Under the pieces are notes generated by a model that was not told the DNA's origin, searched no databases, and worked only from the letters and a program-made list of their open reading frames with translations. Shown here piece by piece: positions 22,779 through 34,248 of a stretch of DNA of 63,032 bases. How positions within the stretch are numbered: position 1 is the stretch's first letter; every line of letters starts with the position of its first letter. Source of the stretch: CAZEYI01 sp964422855 (GTDB lineage Bacteria > Patescibacteriota > Gracilibacteria > Absconditabacterales > Absconditicoccaceae). The DNA is taken from NCBI GenBank assembly GCA_964422855.1, contig CAYRCS010000002.1, positions 1 through 63,032 on the forward strand, in the 5' to 3' direction. The translations under genes were made by a program, and so were the position numbers.

Positions 22779-23366
22779 TTACAATAATCAGTCTATATAT
22801 GCCATGATCTGATCTCTGCCTCTATTTTTTTTGCTGGAGCAAGAAAATATCGGTGGTAAGTTTGGTATAAATGCTTGCAGTTGTTGTTTGAGTACGGAAA
22901 TATTTTTGTCGATATCACGCTGCGACGCTTTATCTATCTTGGTTATGATAATAGCAAAAGGTATCTTATCTTGGTGCAAGGTATGACAAAAATCTAGGTC
23001 AATCTGCTGTGGAGGTATACTCCCATCTATAAGAACAAAAAGCTGACGCAAGGATGTCCTATTGCCCACATAATCTCGGGTTCTATCTATCCATTTTTGT
23101 CTATCGACGATATTTGCTTTTGCATATCCATATCATGGCAGATCTATGAAAAGAAATTTTTCATTGACTGTGAAAATATTGAGCAACTGTGTTTTGCCTG
23201 GCGTGCTGGATGATTTTGCGAGTCCTGCACGTTGTGTGAGCATGTTAATAAGTGTCGACTTACCAACATTTGATCTCCCAATAATAGCAAACTCTGGCAA
23301 TCCTGGTTCTGGCAACATAGCTATATCGGCAACGCTTGTGACAAATTTTGCTTCGTAAATATGCAT
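22779..23366 (-). CDS. engB: Ribosome-biogenesis GTPase EngB/YsxC
   Basis: The 195-residue protein has the full EngB set: G1 GRSNVGKST, G2-region SSTPGKTQLLN, G3 DLPGYGYA (first Gly is UGA), G4 TKIDKA and G5 SCSSKK. EngB is needed for late assembly of the large ribosomal subunit. Length agrees with the family. I chose ATG 23366 (MHIYEAKFVTS) because the family starts about there; an ATG at 23462 would add 32 unlike residues. The G3 glycine is invariant in GTPases, so this gene is strong proof of UGA = Gly. Confidence 0.95.
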
Positions 23367-23515
23367 ACAATAATGACAAATAATAATACAAATGTATGCC
23401 ATGAGTATATAGATTTGCATCAGATATCCTAGGGACAATTGCTCGTCTTTATCTATTGGCAAAAGATGCTAAATCTATATTATCTATATGGTTATCTTAG
23501 CTCAATAAGCTGCGT

Positions 23516-24103
23516 ATGAGAAAAGTAAAAATCCATCTCTCAGAAAATGTAAAATATTTTGGTGCACTAGGAATATCCTGATTGTTGGCGTGATTTTTGG
23601 GATACATCTATCATCCTATGATGTTGCGTATGCTCAGTCTTAGTGATTTTTCTGCACTGCAAACACTGGTAAGTATATTTAATATTTTGAGTGTATTTAC
23701 CGCGGGGATAGCTCTATATATCACACAAATTGTTGCTGAAGACAATCATCATGTTGCTAGATCTAAGCGTATATTTCGATGATATACCAAGGACATGATA
23801 TTGCTTGGGGTTTGTTTGTTTTTGATCTTCTTGGTGTGTGTGCCAGTCTTGCGTAGTGTTTTTGATATACACAATATCCCTGCTCTACTCCTGACATGAA
23901 GTATATTGATCATCTGATTTGCAGTCGTCGTGGCGAATGGCGTATTGCAATGACTCAAAAAATTTATCATCATTGCAAAGATCAACAGCTATAGTGCTGT
24001 AGCAAAGTTTGTGATAGGATGATTGTGAGTTTTTGTGGGTGGTGGGATTATATGAGCAATTGGTGGGTATGTCTGACTTATGGTCGTGTATATTATATTT
24101 TAA
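23516..24103 (+). CDS. Polysaccharide flippase-like protein, N-terminal half
   Basis: The 195-residue open part is an MOP/Wzx-like exporter N-terminus: NVKYFGALGISGLLAWFLG, the block FSALQTLVSIFNILSVFT, and further paired helices. It stops at TAA 24101. The same frame then continues as LLYKNKFIYASQDEH to a TAG at 24158 and on into the next open part (24164-24778). So one ancestral gene of about 420 codons is cut by two nonsense codons. In a glycan locus it would have moved lipid-linked glycans across the membrane. It is either a pseudogene or expressed as two pieces. Confidence 0.7.
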
Positions 24104-24163
24104 TTATTATATAAAAATAAATTTATTTATGCGAGCCAGGATGAACACATGATAGATTAGCAT

Positions 24164-24778
24164 ATGCTACGTTACAAAAACATTGTTAGCATGACGCATT
24201 ATAGCATATTGTGTATCTTACTTACTACCTTGGCAAATGTTGATATATTGGTAGCTAGACTCCTCTTTCCTACTGATATATCTGGAGCATATGCAGCCAT
24301 ATCTACACTTTCCAAATGAATGATATTTGTATCCTGATTACTAGAATCGGTGTACTTCCCACAATTAGTACGTATAGGAAAACATAGTGCCAAACTTCTG
24401 ATACAAGCACTTGCTATGTATGCGGGGATATTTGCTTTGGCGATGCTTTTTATCTGGAGCATCGGATGACCTGTACTTAATATTATCAAAGAGTGACTGG
24501 ATATGTATGTTCAAGAATTTGCTTGGCTCACCGTCTGGGCATTGCTTATTAGTCTTATAACTTTTGGGAGTAAAATATTGTTGTGACGACGCTCATATCG
24601 TACCAATATTCTTCTCTTTATGCTTTTGGTTGCTATATTGTTGGTGACACAATATATGCACTTCAATACACTGCAGGACTATATCTATAGTTTGTGTGTG
24701 GTTTCTTTTATAGGAATTATTATTGTTGCTTCGTATGTATGGTATAAGCTTGATCGTACGACCAAGCAAATATTGTAA
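24164..24778 (+). CDS. Polysaccharide flippase-like protein, C-terminal half
   Basis: This 204-residue open part is in the same frame as 23516-24103 and begins after the TAG at 24158. It holds the second bundle of a Wzx-like exporter: YKNIVSMTHYSILCILLTTL, then NVDILVARLLFPTDISGAY, GLLESVYFPQLV, and four more hydrophobic helices, ending KLDRTTKQIL. The NVDILVAR-type helix is typical of the mid-protein repeat of the MOP superfamily. It abuts the convergent gene 24779-25291 with no spacer. Confidence 0.65.
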
Positions 24779-25291
24779 TTACTGGGCTGTATGCTCTGCG
24801 AGAAAATACAGTTTCTGAGCATATGAATCATCTTTTTTGTATGTCGTATAGATCAATGCCAACAATGATGGCAATTGCTTATGTGTACAGACAATTTCTG
24901 GTAGATCCAATCATGACAATAGAGAAACAGGACTGTTTAAAATTTTTTGTAATGCCTCTGGATCACAGTCTTGAGCCAATCACTGAGTAGCAATAGCTAT
25001 CAGACGATCTACATTATCTGGAGAAATAGTCGTATTGAGTTTGTTGAGTGTCGAAGCAAATAGTGCAGCAAATTCGTATGGCTTGTATCGTGTTGGGTGA
25101 AGTGTAACTATACTTTGCAAGCCCGAAGCAAGCACAGTATAGTCGACCGTGTCTGACGCTCCGATATCTTGTGAGAGTTGAAATCGCTTTCGATAACCCA
25201 TAATTCTATCTTTGTATGGATTGTCAAAATGTAATAAACCATAGATCCCTACTGCTATAATTACGAGAGAAATTGATATAAATTTTTTCAT
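24779..25291 (-). CDS. Hypothetical membrane-anchored protein
   Basis: The 170-residue protein has an N-terminal signal anchor (FISISLVIIAVGIYGLL) and a helical rest (DTVDYTVLASGLQSIVTLHP, RYKPYEFAALFASTLNKL) that looks like short solenoid repeats. Two Gly are UGA. No family was recognised. It converges on the broken flippase gene and diverges from secA. Confidence 0.75.
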
Positions 25292-25346
25292 GTCACATTT
25301 GGGGATAAATATATGTATATATAGATAAAGTTATCAGTAAATACAA

Positions 25347-25374
25347 TTGCTTTGTTTTTGTATTTGCCTATAGT
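25347..25374 (+). promoter_or_regulatory. Putative secA promoter
   Basis: TTGCTT and TATAGT hexamers are separated by 16 bases, 33 bases ahead of the chosen secA start. No other good pair was seen in the 115-base gap. Confidence 0.4.
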
Positions 25375-25406
25375 CCAGAGGTTATTTTATTGTGATCAGG
25401 AAAGAT

Positions 25407-28400
25407 ATGTTGGATCGAATTATGCAAAAATTAGCAGGCAACCACAATCAGAAACAGATACAAGCTGTTTTGCCGCTTGTTGCGCAGACAAATCAATGGT
25501 TTGAACGCTATGAAACTCTTAGTGATGAAGAAATAAAGCATAATACACAGGTTTTCAAAGATAGAATAGCTGCTGGTGAAACGCTTGACGCTCTTTTGCC
25601 TGAAGCTTTTGCAACGGTAAAACAAGCTGCCAAAAGAATGTGTGGACAGACTTTCGCGACTAAGGGCGATACTGCCGTATGGAATATGGTGCATTATGAC
25701 GAACAAATTATTGGTGGTATCATCCTCCATAAGGGTATGATATCAGAGATGAAGACTGGAGAAGGTAAAACATTGGTGGCAACTCTGCCTGTATATCTCA
25801 ATGCATTGGAAGGGAAAGGCGTGCATGTCGTAACAGTTAATGATTATCTAGCTTCTCGTGATGCAGAATGGATGGGACATTTGTACCAATGGCTTGGACT
25901 TACTATCTGATGTGTGACCAAACAAACATCACTACAAAAAAGACGTGAAGAGTATGGATGTGATATCACGTATGTAGAAAATAGCGAACTTGGATTTGAT
26001 TACTTGAGGGATAATTTGGTAAGAGTTTCTGCTAAGAGAAATCTGATCTGGAGAAAGCTCAATTATGCTATCGTCGATGAAATTGATAGTATCTTGATCG
26101 ATGAGGCGAGAACTCCACTTATCATATCTGAAGCTGCGGCAGAAGCGACCGATAAATATGTATATTATGCTCAACTTATTCAATCTCTCGTCCCATGTAA
26201 AAGCAAAAAGAAAGTATCCAAGGGATTGCTTCATGAACTCATACAGGAAAAAAATAAGGATGCCCAAGAAGATATGGGTGATTACTATATCGACGAAAAG
26301 AGCAAAACTGCTCAATTATCAAGTTATGGTATAGCAAAATTGGAAAAAATGCTCCAGGTAGAAAACCTCTATAGAGATATCTGATATGAAGAAATCCATC
26401 ATATCGAGAACTCTCTGAGAGCGCATGCTGTATACCAAAAAGATAAGGACTATATCATCAAAGAAGGCGAAATTTTGATAGTCGATGAGCACACAGGACG
26501 TACGATGCCTGGTAGAAGATATAGCGAATGATTGCATCAAGCAATCGAAGCAAAAGAAGGTGTACAAGTACAAAAAGAATCTAGGACTTTGGCTACTATT
26601 ACCTATCAAAACTTCTTCAAACAATATGCCAAATTATCAGGAATGACTGGTACTGCCTTGACTGAAGGAGAAGAATTTGCAAAGATCTATGAACTTGAAG
26701 TACTCGAGATCCCAACGCACAAGTCTACTATCAGAGTAGATAAAACAGACAGAGTGTATTTCAACCAAAATACAAAATGGAAGTTTGTGACTAATTATAT
26801 CAAATTTGCTCATGATATGGGGCAGCCTATCTTGATAGGTACGTCGTCCATCTATACGTCTGAACTTGTATCTCAATTGTTGACCAAAAATACTATAACG
26901 CATTCTGTGCTCAATGCTAAGTATCATGAGATGGAAGCACAAATCGTATCTGGTGCAGGTAAATATAAAAATGTCGTAGTTGCTACTAATATGGCGTGAC
27001 GTGGTACCGATATCAAGCTTGAAGAAGGACTTAATGAAAAAATAGCGACCAATTATGCGCGTTGGATAAAAGATAAAATCAAACATAATGAAGGCGTCTC
27101 TGCTGTGGTATACTCTGGAATAGAATACGATCTCACGATCCAAGCTTTGATGGAAGAATGTGAACTATCTGAAGAAGATATCAATCAAGCAACAAGATCT
27201 AGCATAAGTAAAAATGGACTCAATCTTCGCATACACATCAATACCAAGAAAAAACAAAATACCGATGCATACGCATCGATACTTGTCACTCCAGATACCA
27301 ATCCAAAAGCAGAAACAGTCGAACAAGATTTGCACTACGGATTGTTTGTATTAGGTACAGAAAAACACGATAGTAGAAGAATCGATAATCAGCTCAGATG
27401 ACGTTCAGGTAGACAAGGAGATCCTGGTATCTCTATGTTTTTGGTGGCACTTGATGATATGATCATGCGTAAGATGGGTGGTGAAAAAATCCAATCTGTC
27501 GCTGCGATGCTGCTCGGCAAAGATGATATAGAGAATCTTGAACTTAGACAAAAACAGTTTACAAACTCTATCGAAAGAGCTCAAGTACAGATGGAGTCTT
27601 CGCACTTCAGTACCAGAAAACATCTCTTCGAATACGATAGTGTGATTAATACACAGAGAGAACGTATCTATACCAAGAGAGATGCTATACTTGCGAGTGA
27701 AGCTAGTATAGAAAATCAAACTGCTTTTGTAGAAGAAACAATTACTGAGATCAAACAATATGTAGCCGATGTATTGGCTAAGCAAGTAACTGATGCACAA
27801 GCACTGGGGCAAGGGACAAATGATCTTTTGCAGGTAGTAAGCAAAGAATTGGCCGTACGTTTTGATGAAGCAAGTTTACAGTCTCTAGTAAGTAAGAGTT
27901 TTGAAAATCTTCTCAGTCCGCTCCAAGAATATGTCATACAAAGTTTGGAGACCAACATGCAAAGTTTGGATAAAACCAAAGTATATGCGATATTTAAAGA
28001 AGTATATTTGCACAACCTGGATACTCTCTGGATCAAGCACATCGATGAGATGCAATATCTGAGAGAAAAGGTAGGTCTCATGGGCTACGCTCAGCAAGAT
28101 CCGCTCGTGGTATACAAGCAAGAGGCATATGATAAGTTTCAAGCATTATTGTATGCATTTAAGTTTGATACAGCAGCTGCTATAGCGCGTATTGATTTTG
28201 CTCAGATCAAGGCACAGGAAAACATCCAAATCACCGCACCGCAATCACAATCAGAACAACAATACTTAGATATGCTCCAGAAGGTCGCAGGTAGTGCTGA
28301 GGTCAAACAGATGATGCAAGATATAAAGGCTGAGCAAACAAAACCTAAGATCTATCAAGATGATAATGGTGTCGAAGTATTTGAGATGCAGGATGGGGGG

Positions 28401-28553
28401 ACTCCAGCTGTTGTGGTAGACACTAATACCAAACATAAATTGAGACCAAATGATAAAGTTACTATCAGATATCCTGATGGTAGCATCAAGGTCGATGTGA
28501 AGTACAAGAACGTCAAAGAAGATATAGAAAGTGGGAAGTGCGTTGTGATTTAG
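25407..28553 (+). CDS. secA: Protein translocase ATPase SecA
   Basis: The frame gives 1048 residues. Landmarks are Walker A MKTGEGKTLVA, VTVNDYLASRDAEWM, LGFDYLRDN, Walker B VDEIDSILIDEARTPLIIS, the second-domain motifs YAKLSGMTGTALTEGEEF and ATNMAGRGTDIKL, then LRGRSGRQGDPG. Three of these motif glycines are UGA. Translocation domains and the helical scaffold follow. The chain is longer than typical (about 830-900), with extra sequence between nucleotide-binding domain 1 and the preprotein region and around residues 545-640. The C-terminus lacks the zinc-binding CxCx8C/H motif. The start is set at 25407 by homology; a GTG at 25392 is possible. SecA drives Sec export of the surface proteins encoded here. 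Confidence 0.96.
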
Positions 28554-28576
28554 TGATTTATTTTTCCCAAATCATT

Positions 28577-29224
28577 ATGGTGAGTAGAGAAAGTGATATA
28601 CAAGCATATTATGATGCAGTATCAATAGAGAGAGAAGATTATATCTTATCATTATGATGAGGCCAATCTGATTTACACAAACGAAAAACTGGGAAACAAA
28701 TATATGATACTTTCACATATCCTGGTAAGAAATTACTGAGATTTCATCACTATGATATGCATCGTTTATTAAAAAATGCTCCTGAAAAATATATTGATAA
28801 ACTCGATGCCCATCCAGTGGTACAAGTATTACAATATTTTTTTGATAATGCTGAAGATAGAATGCAGCTACTGAGATCTTCAGGTCAGTGGGGATGATTG
28901 CATAGCCAAAGTGATGACAAAGATTTGCTAGAGCATGAAAATCAAGTATATCGAGAATTATCAACCTCTCACAAAAAAGAGTATTTTGAAAAACTTCTTG
29001 CTACTATACAAACTAGGAAAACACAGTACTATGCCGCTGCACACAAGGATAATGTCGTTGTCTTTAATGAAAACATCTATACCGCTCTTGAAAAACTTGA
29101 TTCAGCATCTGATGATCAAAAAAATGTTGTTCTTGATTCTCTTCTCCTAGCTCTTCCAAATCAGAGTTGGGATTATATGCCCGATCTAGAATATATTTTT
29201 ACAGAAACTAATGTACTTACATAA
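28577..29224 (+). CDS. Hypothetical protein after secA
   Basis: The 215-residue protein begins 23 bases after the secA stop, with a terminator right after its own stop, so it is co-transcribed with secA. It is soluble and mostly helical, with patches such as YILSLGGGQSDLHKRKTG (Gly from UGA) and ALEKLDSASDDQKN. No known family was recognised. Confidence 0.8.
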
Positions 29225-29225
29225 C

Positions 29226-29262
29226 AAAAGCCTCTGGTCAGAACCAACCAGAGGCTTTTTTG
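29226..29262 (+). terminator. Terminator of the secA transcript
   Basis: AAAAGCCTCTGGT pairs with ACCAGAGGCTTTT across an 8-base loop and is followed by T residues. Confidence 0.88.
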
Positions 29263-29283
29263 AACATTATAGAATGTCTCTTC

Positions 29284-29448
29284 CTATATGCAAATTCTTG
29301 TAGTGACATACAGGAAACCTTTACTTACTTCCGCCAGATAACGGAAGTAATGCCATTTGGGATTTTGATCCCTTGCTGGGAAGTAAAGGATTGTTATTGG
29401 TATCAAACCAACAACAAGCACGATTGTAATCAAGATAACTGTTTTCAT
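29284..29448 (-). CDS. Possible small membrane protein
   Basis: A 54-codon frame starts at ATG 29448 with a strongly hydrophobic N-terminus (VILITIVLVVGLIPITILYF) and a charged tail. It is bounded by two terminators. The signal-peptide-like start supports it, but there is no homology evidence, and short AT-rich frames occur by chance. Confidence 0.4.
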   Translation of the reverse strand: MKTVILITIVLVVGLIPITILYFPARDQNPKWHYFRYLAEVSKGFLYVTTRICI

Positions 29449-29509
29449 TGTTCTAACTTTTTTGTTGAACAAGTAGTGTATACAATATTTATGTACAAAC
29501 AAGCGTTTA

Positions 29510-29548
29510 TATAAAAAACCTCTCAAAAAATATTGAGAGGTTTTTTAT
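29510..29548 (-). terminator. Terminator after pnp
   Basis: AAAAACCTCTCAA pairs with TTGAGAGGTTTTT around a short AT loop, with T runs on both strands. On the minus strand it follows the pnp stop by about 16 bases. Confidence 0.85.
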
Positions 29549-29563
29549 GTCATATTATTATTG

Positions 29564-31699
29564 TTATACTACCTTTTCTAAGTTGATTCTTCCTTTGTCG
29601 TCGATACCGGTGAGTTTTACCTTGAATATATCTCCGATCTTGAAGAATTTGGTGAGTGGTTCTTCGTAACGTTGGCCGAGTTTGGATATGTGGAGCATAC
29701 CAGATTTTTTCTTTGGTAATGCGATGAACATACCGTAGTCCTCTATTCTCGTTACTGTACCATCATATACCGCACCTACTTCGAGATCAACCGTAATTTC
29801 TTCGATCATCGCTATCGCTTTGTCGATACTTGCTTGGTCGTTGTGGGTGATATAACATGTACCATCATCTTCGAAGTCTATCTTCACACCACCTGCCATC
29901 TCAATAATCTTATTGATCGTTTCACCACCCTTTCCGATCACAGATTTTACTTTGTCCGCTGGGACTTTGATGATCTTGATCTTAGGAGCGTATTGGTTGA
30001 CTGATGGATTTGCTGTAGGGATAGTGAGGAGCATAAAGTCCATGATTTCTCCATATCCTACAATAGCTTTGTCGATAGTTTCGTAGATAATATCCATGGT
30101 GATACCTTTGAGCTTCGTGTCCAATTGGATAGCAGTGATACCTGTCTTGGTACCTGCTAGCTTGAAGTCCATATCTCCTGTGAAGTCTTCGGTAGCCATC
30201 AAATCAGTAAGTACTTTATATTCTGTAATAGTATCGTCATCATCGTGTTCGGTGATCAAGCCCATCGCTATACCAGCAACTGGCGCTTTGAGTGGTACTC
30301 ATGCGTCAAGTAATGAAAGAGTTGAACCACAAACCGCACCCATAGAAGTAGATCCTCCAGAACCCATACATTCTGATACAACTCTAATTGTGTATGGGAA
30401 AGTGATTTGATCTGGGATCATGTATTCTAGTGCTTTTTCTGCCAACCTTCAATGTCCGATTTCTCTACGACCTGGACCTCTCATACCTCTAGCTTCATTG
30501 GTAGAGAATGCTGGGAAGTTGTAGTGATGCATATATCTCTTCTTGATATCATCTTCTTCCATATTTTCTTGTTTTTCGTAATCACCAGGCGCGCCCAATG
30601 TTACGGTAGAAAGTACTTGTGTATCTCCTCTCCAGAACAATCCTGTGCCATGTACTCTTGGCAATAAGTTTACTTCACAGTACAATGGTCTGATCTGATC
30701 CATTGCCCTGTCGTCAATTCTCTTATCATCGTGAATAGTACGCGATCTGATAAATTTTTTGATCACATCAAAGACAGCCATCTTGACCTTGCTTGTCGTG
30801 AAGTGTTCATTTTCGCTATCTTGAATTTTATCTTTGCAGAGTTCCAATGCTTCTTTTTCAAATGCACTACACAATTCATTGAAAGGTACTTTCGTATTGC
30901 CCGTCAATGCTTGGAGTTTGTCTTTGTTGAGAATACCTGACACATAAGCGATCACTTCTTCACCTGCCTTGTTGTAAGTAGGAGTTTTTGGGGTGATATT
31001 TAATTTTTTGATAAATTCTGCTTGGAAGTCACATGATATATCGATGTGTTTTTGCCCGAGAGCAAAAGCTTCCTTGAGTTTGTCTGCAGGGATTTCCTTG
31101 GCATCACATTCGATCATATTGATAGATCATTTTTTACCAGCGACGATGAGATTTGCCATACCAGAGTCTAGTTCTTCTCTCGTAGGATTGACGATAAATT
31201 GTCCGTCTTTGTATCCGATACGAGCTGCTCCTACTGGTCCAGTAAATGGTATACCAGCTGCCATCACCGATAGTGATGCACCTATGATAGTAAGAACTCA
31301 CAAATCTTGTGTAAGATCAAGTGCTAGTGGTGTGATAGTGATCACTAATTCGTTGACCATGCCCTTTGGAAACATAGGTCTGAGTGCTCTGTCTGTAAGT
31401 CTAGCATACAATACCACATTGTCAGAAGGTCTACCTTCTCTCTTGCGATACTGTGAACCACCGATTTTACCAGCAGCTGTATTGCTATCTCTCCAGTCGA
31501 TCATGAGTGGAAGGAAATCTTTGTCTGGTGATGCGTCACGAGCGATAACTGTAGCACAGTGTAAGTGGTTTTCACCAAGGTTGGCAACGATAGAACCATC
31601 TGCTTGGACTGCTAATTTTCCTGTCTGGAAACCAAGTTGTTTTCCTTCTCGGTCAAATGACTGCTCTGTAGCAGTAAACGAATGCTTTTGTATAGGCAT
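29564..31699 (-). CDS. pnp: Polyribonucleotide nucleotidyltransferase (PNPase)
   Basis: The 711-residue protein has the complete PNPase order: RNase PH domain 1 (YARLTDRALRPMFPKG), an all-helical linker, RNase PH domain 2 (GTGLFWRGDTQVLSTVTLG, with FPYTIRVVSECMGSGGSTSM), a KH domain (ADKVKSVIGKGGETINKI) and a C-terminal S1 domain (GAVYDGTVTRIEDYGMF). It degrades RNA 3'-5' by phosphorolysis. Length is normal. UGA-Gly occurs in the DLGVLTIIGAS and REIGHGRLAEKAL blocks at conserved Gly. It is transcribed alone and ends in a strong hairpin. Confidence 0.96.
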
Positions 31700-31847
31700 C
31701 AGTATAGGAGAAATATAAAGATGATATCATAGCATAGATTTTGTGTATAGAGCCAGGATTACTCTGACCGTATACATAAAATCCATGCCCTGCAATGATA
31801 TCGCTGACAACTATACTGTTATATAAAGTAATTGCAAAAAAATATTT

Positions 31848-32771
31848 TTAGAATCGTCCTCTTCTCCTCGCCCATAGAACCAACAATCAGCCTATGCCAA
31901 GCAAAGCAATCAGAATAGCTGCAAACATCAATGGATGCTCTTGTCCTGGGAGATCGATATTCATACCATAAAATCCGGTAATCACTGCAAAAATACCCAT
32001 CATAACCGTGAAGATCGTGAGCATAGAGATTACTTCATTGGTCTGGATATTTGCCAATGCATTGTAGGTCGATGCAAGTGACGAAGCATTTTCGGAAATA
32101 GTTTCGATAGCACGCATTACTTTGTCCATCTTATACTCTAAGTCTTCGAAGTATACATCCAGATCACCACCATAAAATTTTACAGTTGCGTGGTGCAATT
32201 CCTGCAATATCTCTGCTTGTGGGAGCATGAGGTGCTTGAGGAAGATGCTATTGCGTCTCTTCATCAGGAGTCAGGCCAAGAGCTTTTGATTTAATCTTTC
32301 GTGTTGGAAGAGTTGATCTTCGAGTGCATGGAGATCGCGCACAAATTTATTGAGGCCATTTAATGTCTTATCGTACATCACATCGAGCACTCTATAGAGT
32401 ACATAATATGGCGAGAGCTTATATTCTTCATCTTTTTCTTTGTCTTCTAGATCGTCCTGAAATTGCTTCTTGATTGTATCGATATGATTGGTGTCGTAAT
32501 TGGTGATGGTAACAATGAATTTTTTACCCAAGATAATATTAAATTCATTGGCAAAGTATTTGCCTTGTACTCTGTCATATTTGGGGAAATTTACTACCAG
32601 GAACATATAGTCATCATAGACATCTATCTTATCCTGTGTATTGGTAGAATGTATATCTTCTTCGATGATATCATGTACATCATACTTCTGGACTATCTCT
32701 TCTATCTCCTCGTGTGATGGATCCATCAAATGTATCCAGGTAACCTCTTTGAGATCAATAATTTTTTCCAT
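31848..32771 (-). CDS. corA: CorA-family Mg2+/Co2+ transporter
   Basis: The 307-residue protein has a long soluble N-terminal domain (VTWIHLMDPSHEEIEEI), the stalk helix ending in the family block TYNALANIQTNEVISMLTIF, a first membrane helix, the selectivity motif YGMN with following DLPGQEHP loop, and a second membrane helix ending in a basic tail (WARRRGRF). These features define a CorA pentameric magnesium channel. Gly in the last helix is UGA. The gene diverges from 32919. Confidence 0.95.
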
Positions 32772-32918
32772 GAGAAAGCATTAAGCAAAATTAATATGTG
32801 TCTATATGTGCTAGATCAGGATTTTAGCCCAGAATGCAAGCGTAAGTGCTTATTTGTCTTGAAAAGAGCAAGTAGTTTGGGTATACTATGCACTTACAAA
32901 CAAAAATATAACAAATTT

Positions 32919-33368
32919 ATGACAAAGTCAATAGGGTATACCCTACAAATCCGAAACAGAGCTAAGGCGGCTCTGAAAAAAAACATATGCCTTGTAATAG
33001 CAATATCCATCATAGCCATAATGGCTGTAATGGAGGTGGTCGAGTACGCTCACTACATGCAGTTTGTAGAGCGTAGCGATGGTTTTTGGGTACATTGGAA
33101 CTGGATTTTCTTTGTGCCTGTTGCCATATTATGGATATGGGCAGAGGCGAAGAGAAAGTATACTATGCAATTTTTTGCAGGAGGTGTTTTTTGCCTGACA
33201 GATGTAGCCCTACTCGGAGGGGTAATGATCCGAGAACACTACTTCTTTTCTTCCGTAGAAGGAGCGATTCTCTTAGCAGGAGAGATTATGTGTATTGGGT
33301 TATTCTTCTTTTTGTATGTCCCAGCAAAGTTCTTTGAACGTTGCGAAGATCCCATAAAGAATGAGTAA
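32919..33368 (+). CDS. Hypothetical four-helix membrane protein
   Basis: The 149-residue protein has about four hydrophobic helices (ICLVIAISIIAIMAVMEV, WIFFVPVAILWIWA, MQFFAGGVFCLTDVALLGG, ILLAGEIMCIGLFFFLYV) and a basic N-terminus. I prefer ATG 32919 to an in-frame ATG at 32730, which would lie inside the divergent corA start. No family was recognised. A terminator follows. Confidence 0.75.
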   Translation: MTKSIGYTLQIRNRAKAALKKNICLVIAISIIAIMAVMEVVEYAHYMQFVERSDGFWVHWNWIFFVPVAILWIWAEAKRKYTMQFFAGGVFCLTDVALLGGVMIREHYFFSSVEGAILLAGEIMCIGLFFFLYVPAKFFERCEDPIKNE

Positions 33369-33393
33369 GCCTTACTCTGACAACAAATGTTTT

Positions 33394-33428
33394 GAAATCC
33401 GTCACGTAATTCGTGAGCGGATTTTTTT
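33394..33428 (+). terminator. Terminator after the membrane protein gene
   Basis: AAATCCG-TCACG pairs with CGTGA-GCGGATTT around TAATT, with one bulge, and is followed by seven T. Confidence 0.8.
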
Positions 33429-33450
33429 ATATATTATGTAGTATATAGTG

Positions 33451-34248
33451 TTATATTTTTTCTCGCTGTACTTCAATAGACTTCCCTCTCTGCAATGTTC
33501 GCATGATTTTTTTCTGTCTTTCCAATAATTCCTTTTGTCCAGTATAGAGAATACTTACTCAATATTTTTTGCCTTTTTCTGGGACTATTTTTTCGAAAGA
33601 GTGTTGTACTTTATCAAGTTTATGAAAGCGACATTTCTTGAAGTTCAAAAATTTGGTGATAGTGTTTTGATAATTGAAATAGCCGTAATTGAGTGGGACT
33701 AATGTATCGACATTTGCATCCTTAAAATAACGGAGATCGAACTTTGCGACCTTATTTGCCATCGGATCTGAGTAGGACAATACGGTCAAGAAATATTTTC
33801 GCAATGGTGTTTCTTTGAGCCATCGATTCATAGGATGATGGAATTTTTTGATCTTCTGCTGGTTGTCGGTGAGCGTATATTCTGCTGCGATAGATTCTAA
33901 TAATGGCTGTGCTACTTGGATATCTGATCGATCCCCGATAGCTCACATTTTACCAACGAGAGAACTACTAAAACAGTAGTCTGTTAGATATGTCTGAAAC
34001 AATGGCAAAACTTTCTCATGTGTACGAAAAGCGAGTTCTCGTACTGGTGGGAGAATTATCGTGTCAACTCCTCTCTTGATCAATACGTCCATAGCATCAG
34101 CAATCACTGCTTGCACCAATGCAGCAGGCTTGTCTCCATATGGTCGAAGAAGATCATCATAATATATGATATACTCATGATCATAGGTACTCAGAAATTT
34201 GCTGAGCGTCAATATGTCTGGACCAGACGCTACGATGCCAATTGTCAT
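33451..34248 (-). CDS. Glutamate racemase-like protein lacking catalytic cysteines
   Basis: The 265-residue protein follows the Asp/Glu racemase outline: TIGIVASGPDILTLSKFL at the start, YIIYYDDLLRPYGDKP (matching the family YFGDTARxPYG block), VLIKRGVDTIILPP and later DANVDTLVPLNYGYF. In true MurI the blocks after these are ACNTAS and GCTHYP, each with a catalytic Cys. Here they read LPPVREL and LNYGYF, so both cysteines are absent. It may be a non-catalytic relative or have another reaction. It overlaps the upstream gene by 19 bases, so translation is coupled. The family call is moderate. Confidence 0.6.

Noticed and set aside
30993..31718. Long 241-codon plus-strand frame across pnp
   Set aside because: It is antisense to highly conserved PNPase sequence and has no recognisable domain.
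32730..32918. Upstream extension of the membrane protein at 32919
   Set aside because: It overlaps the divergent corA start and its sequence is not membrane-protein-like; ATG 32919 is better.
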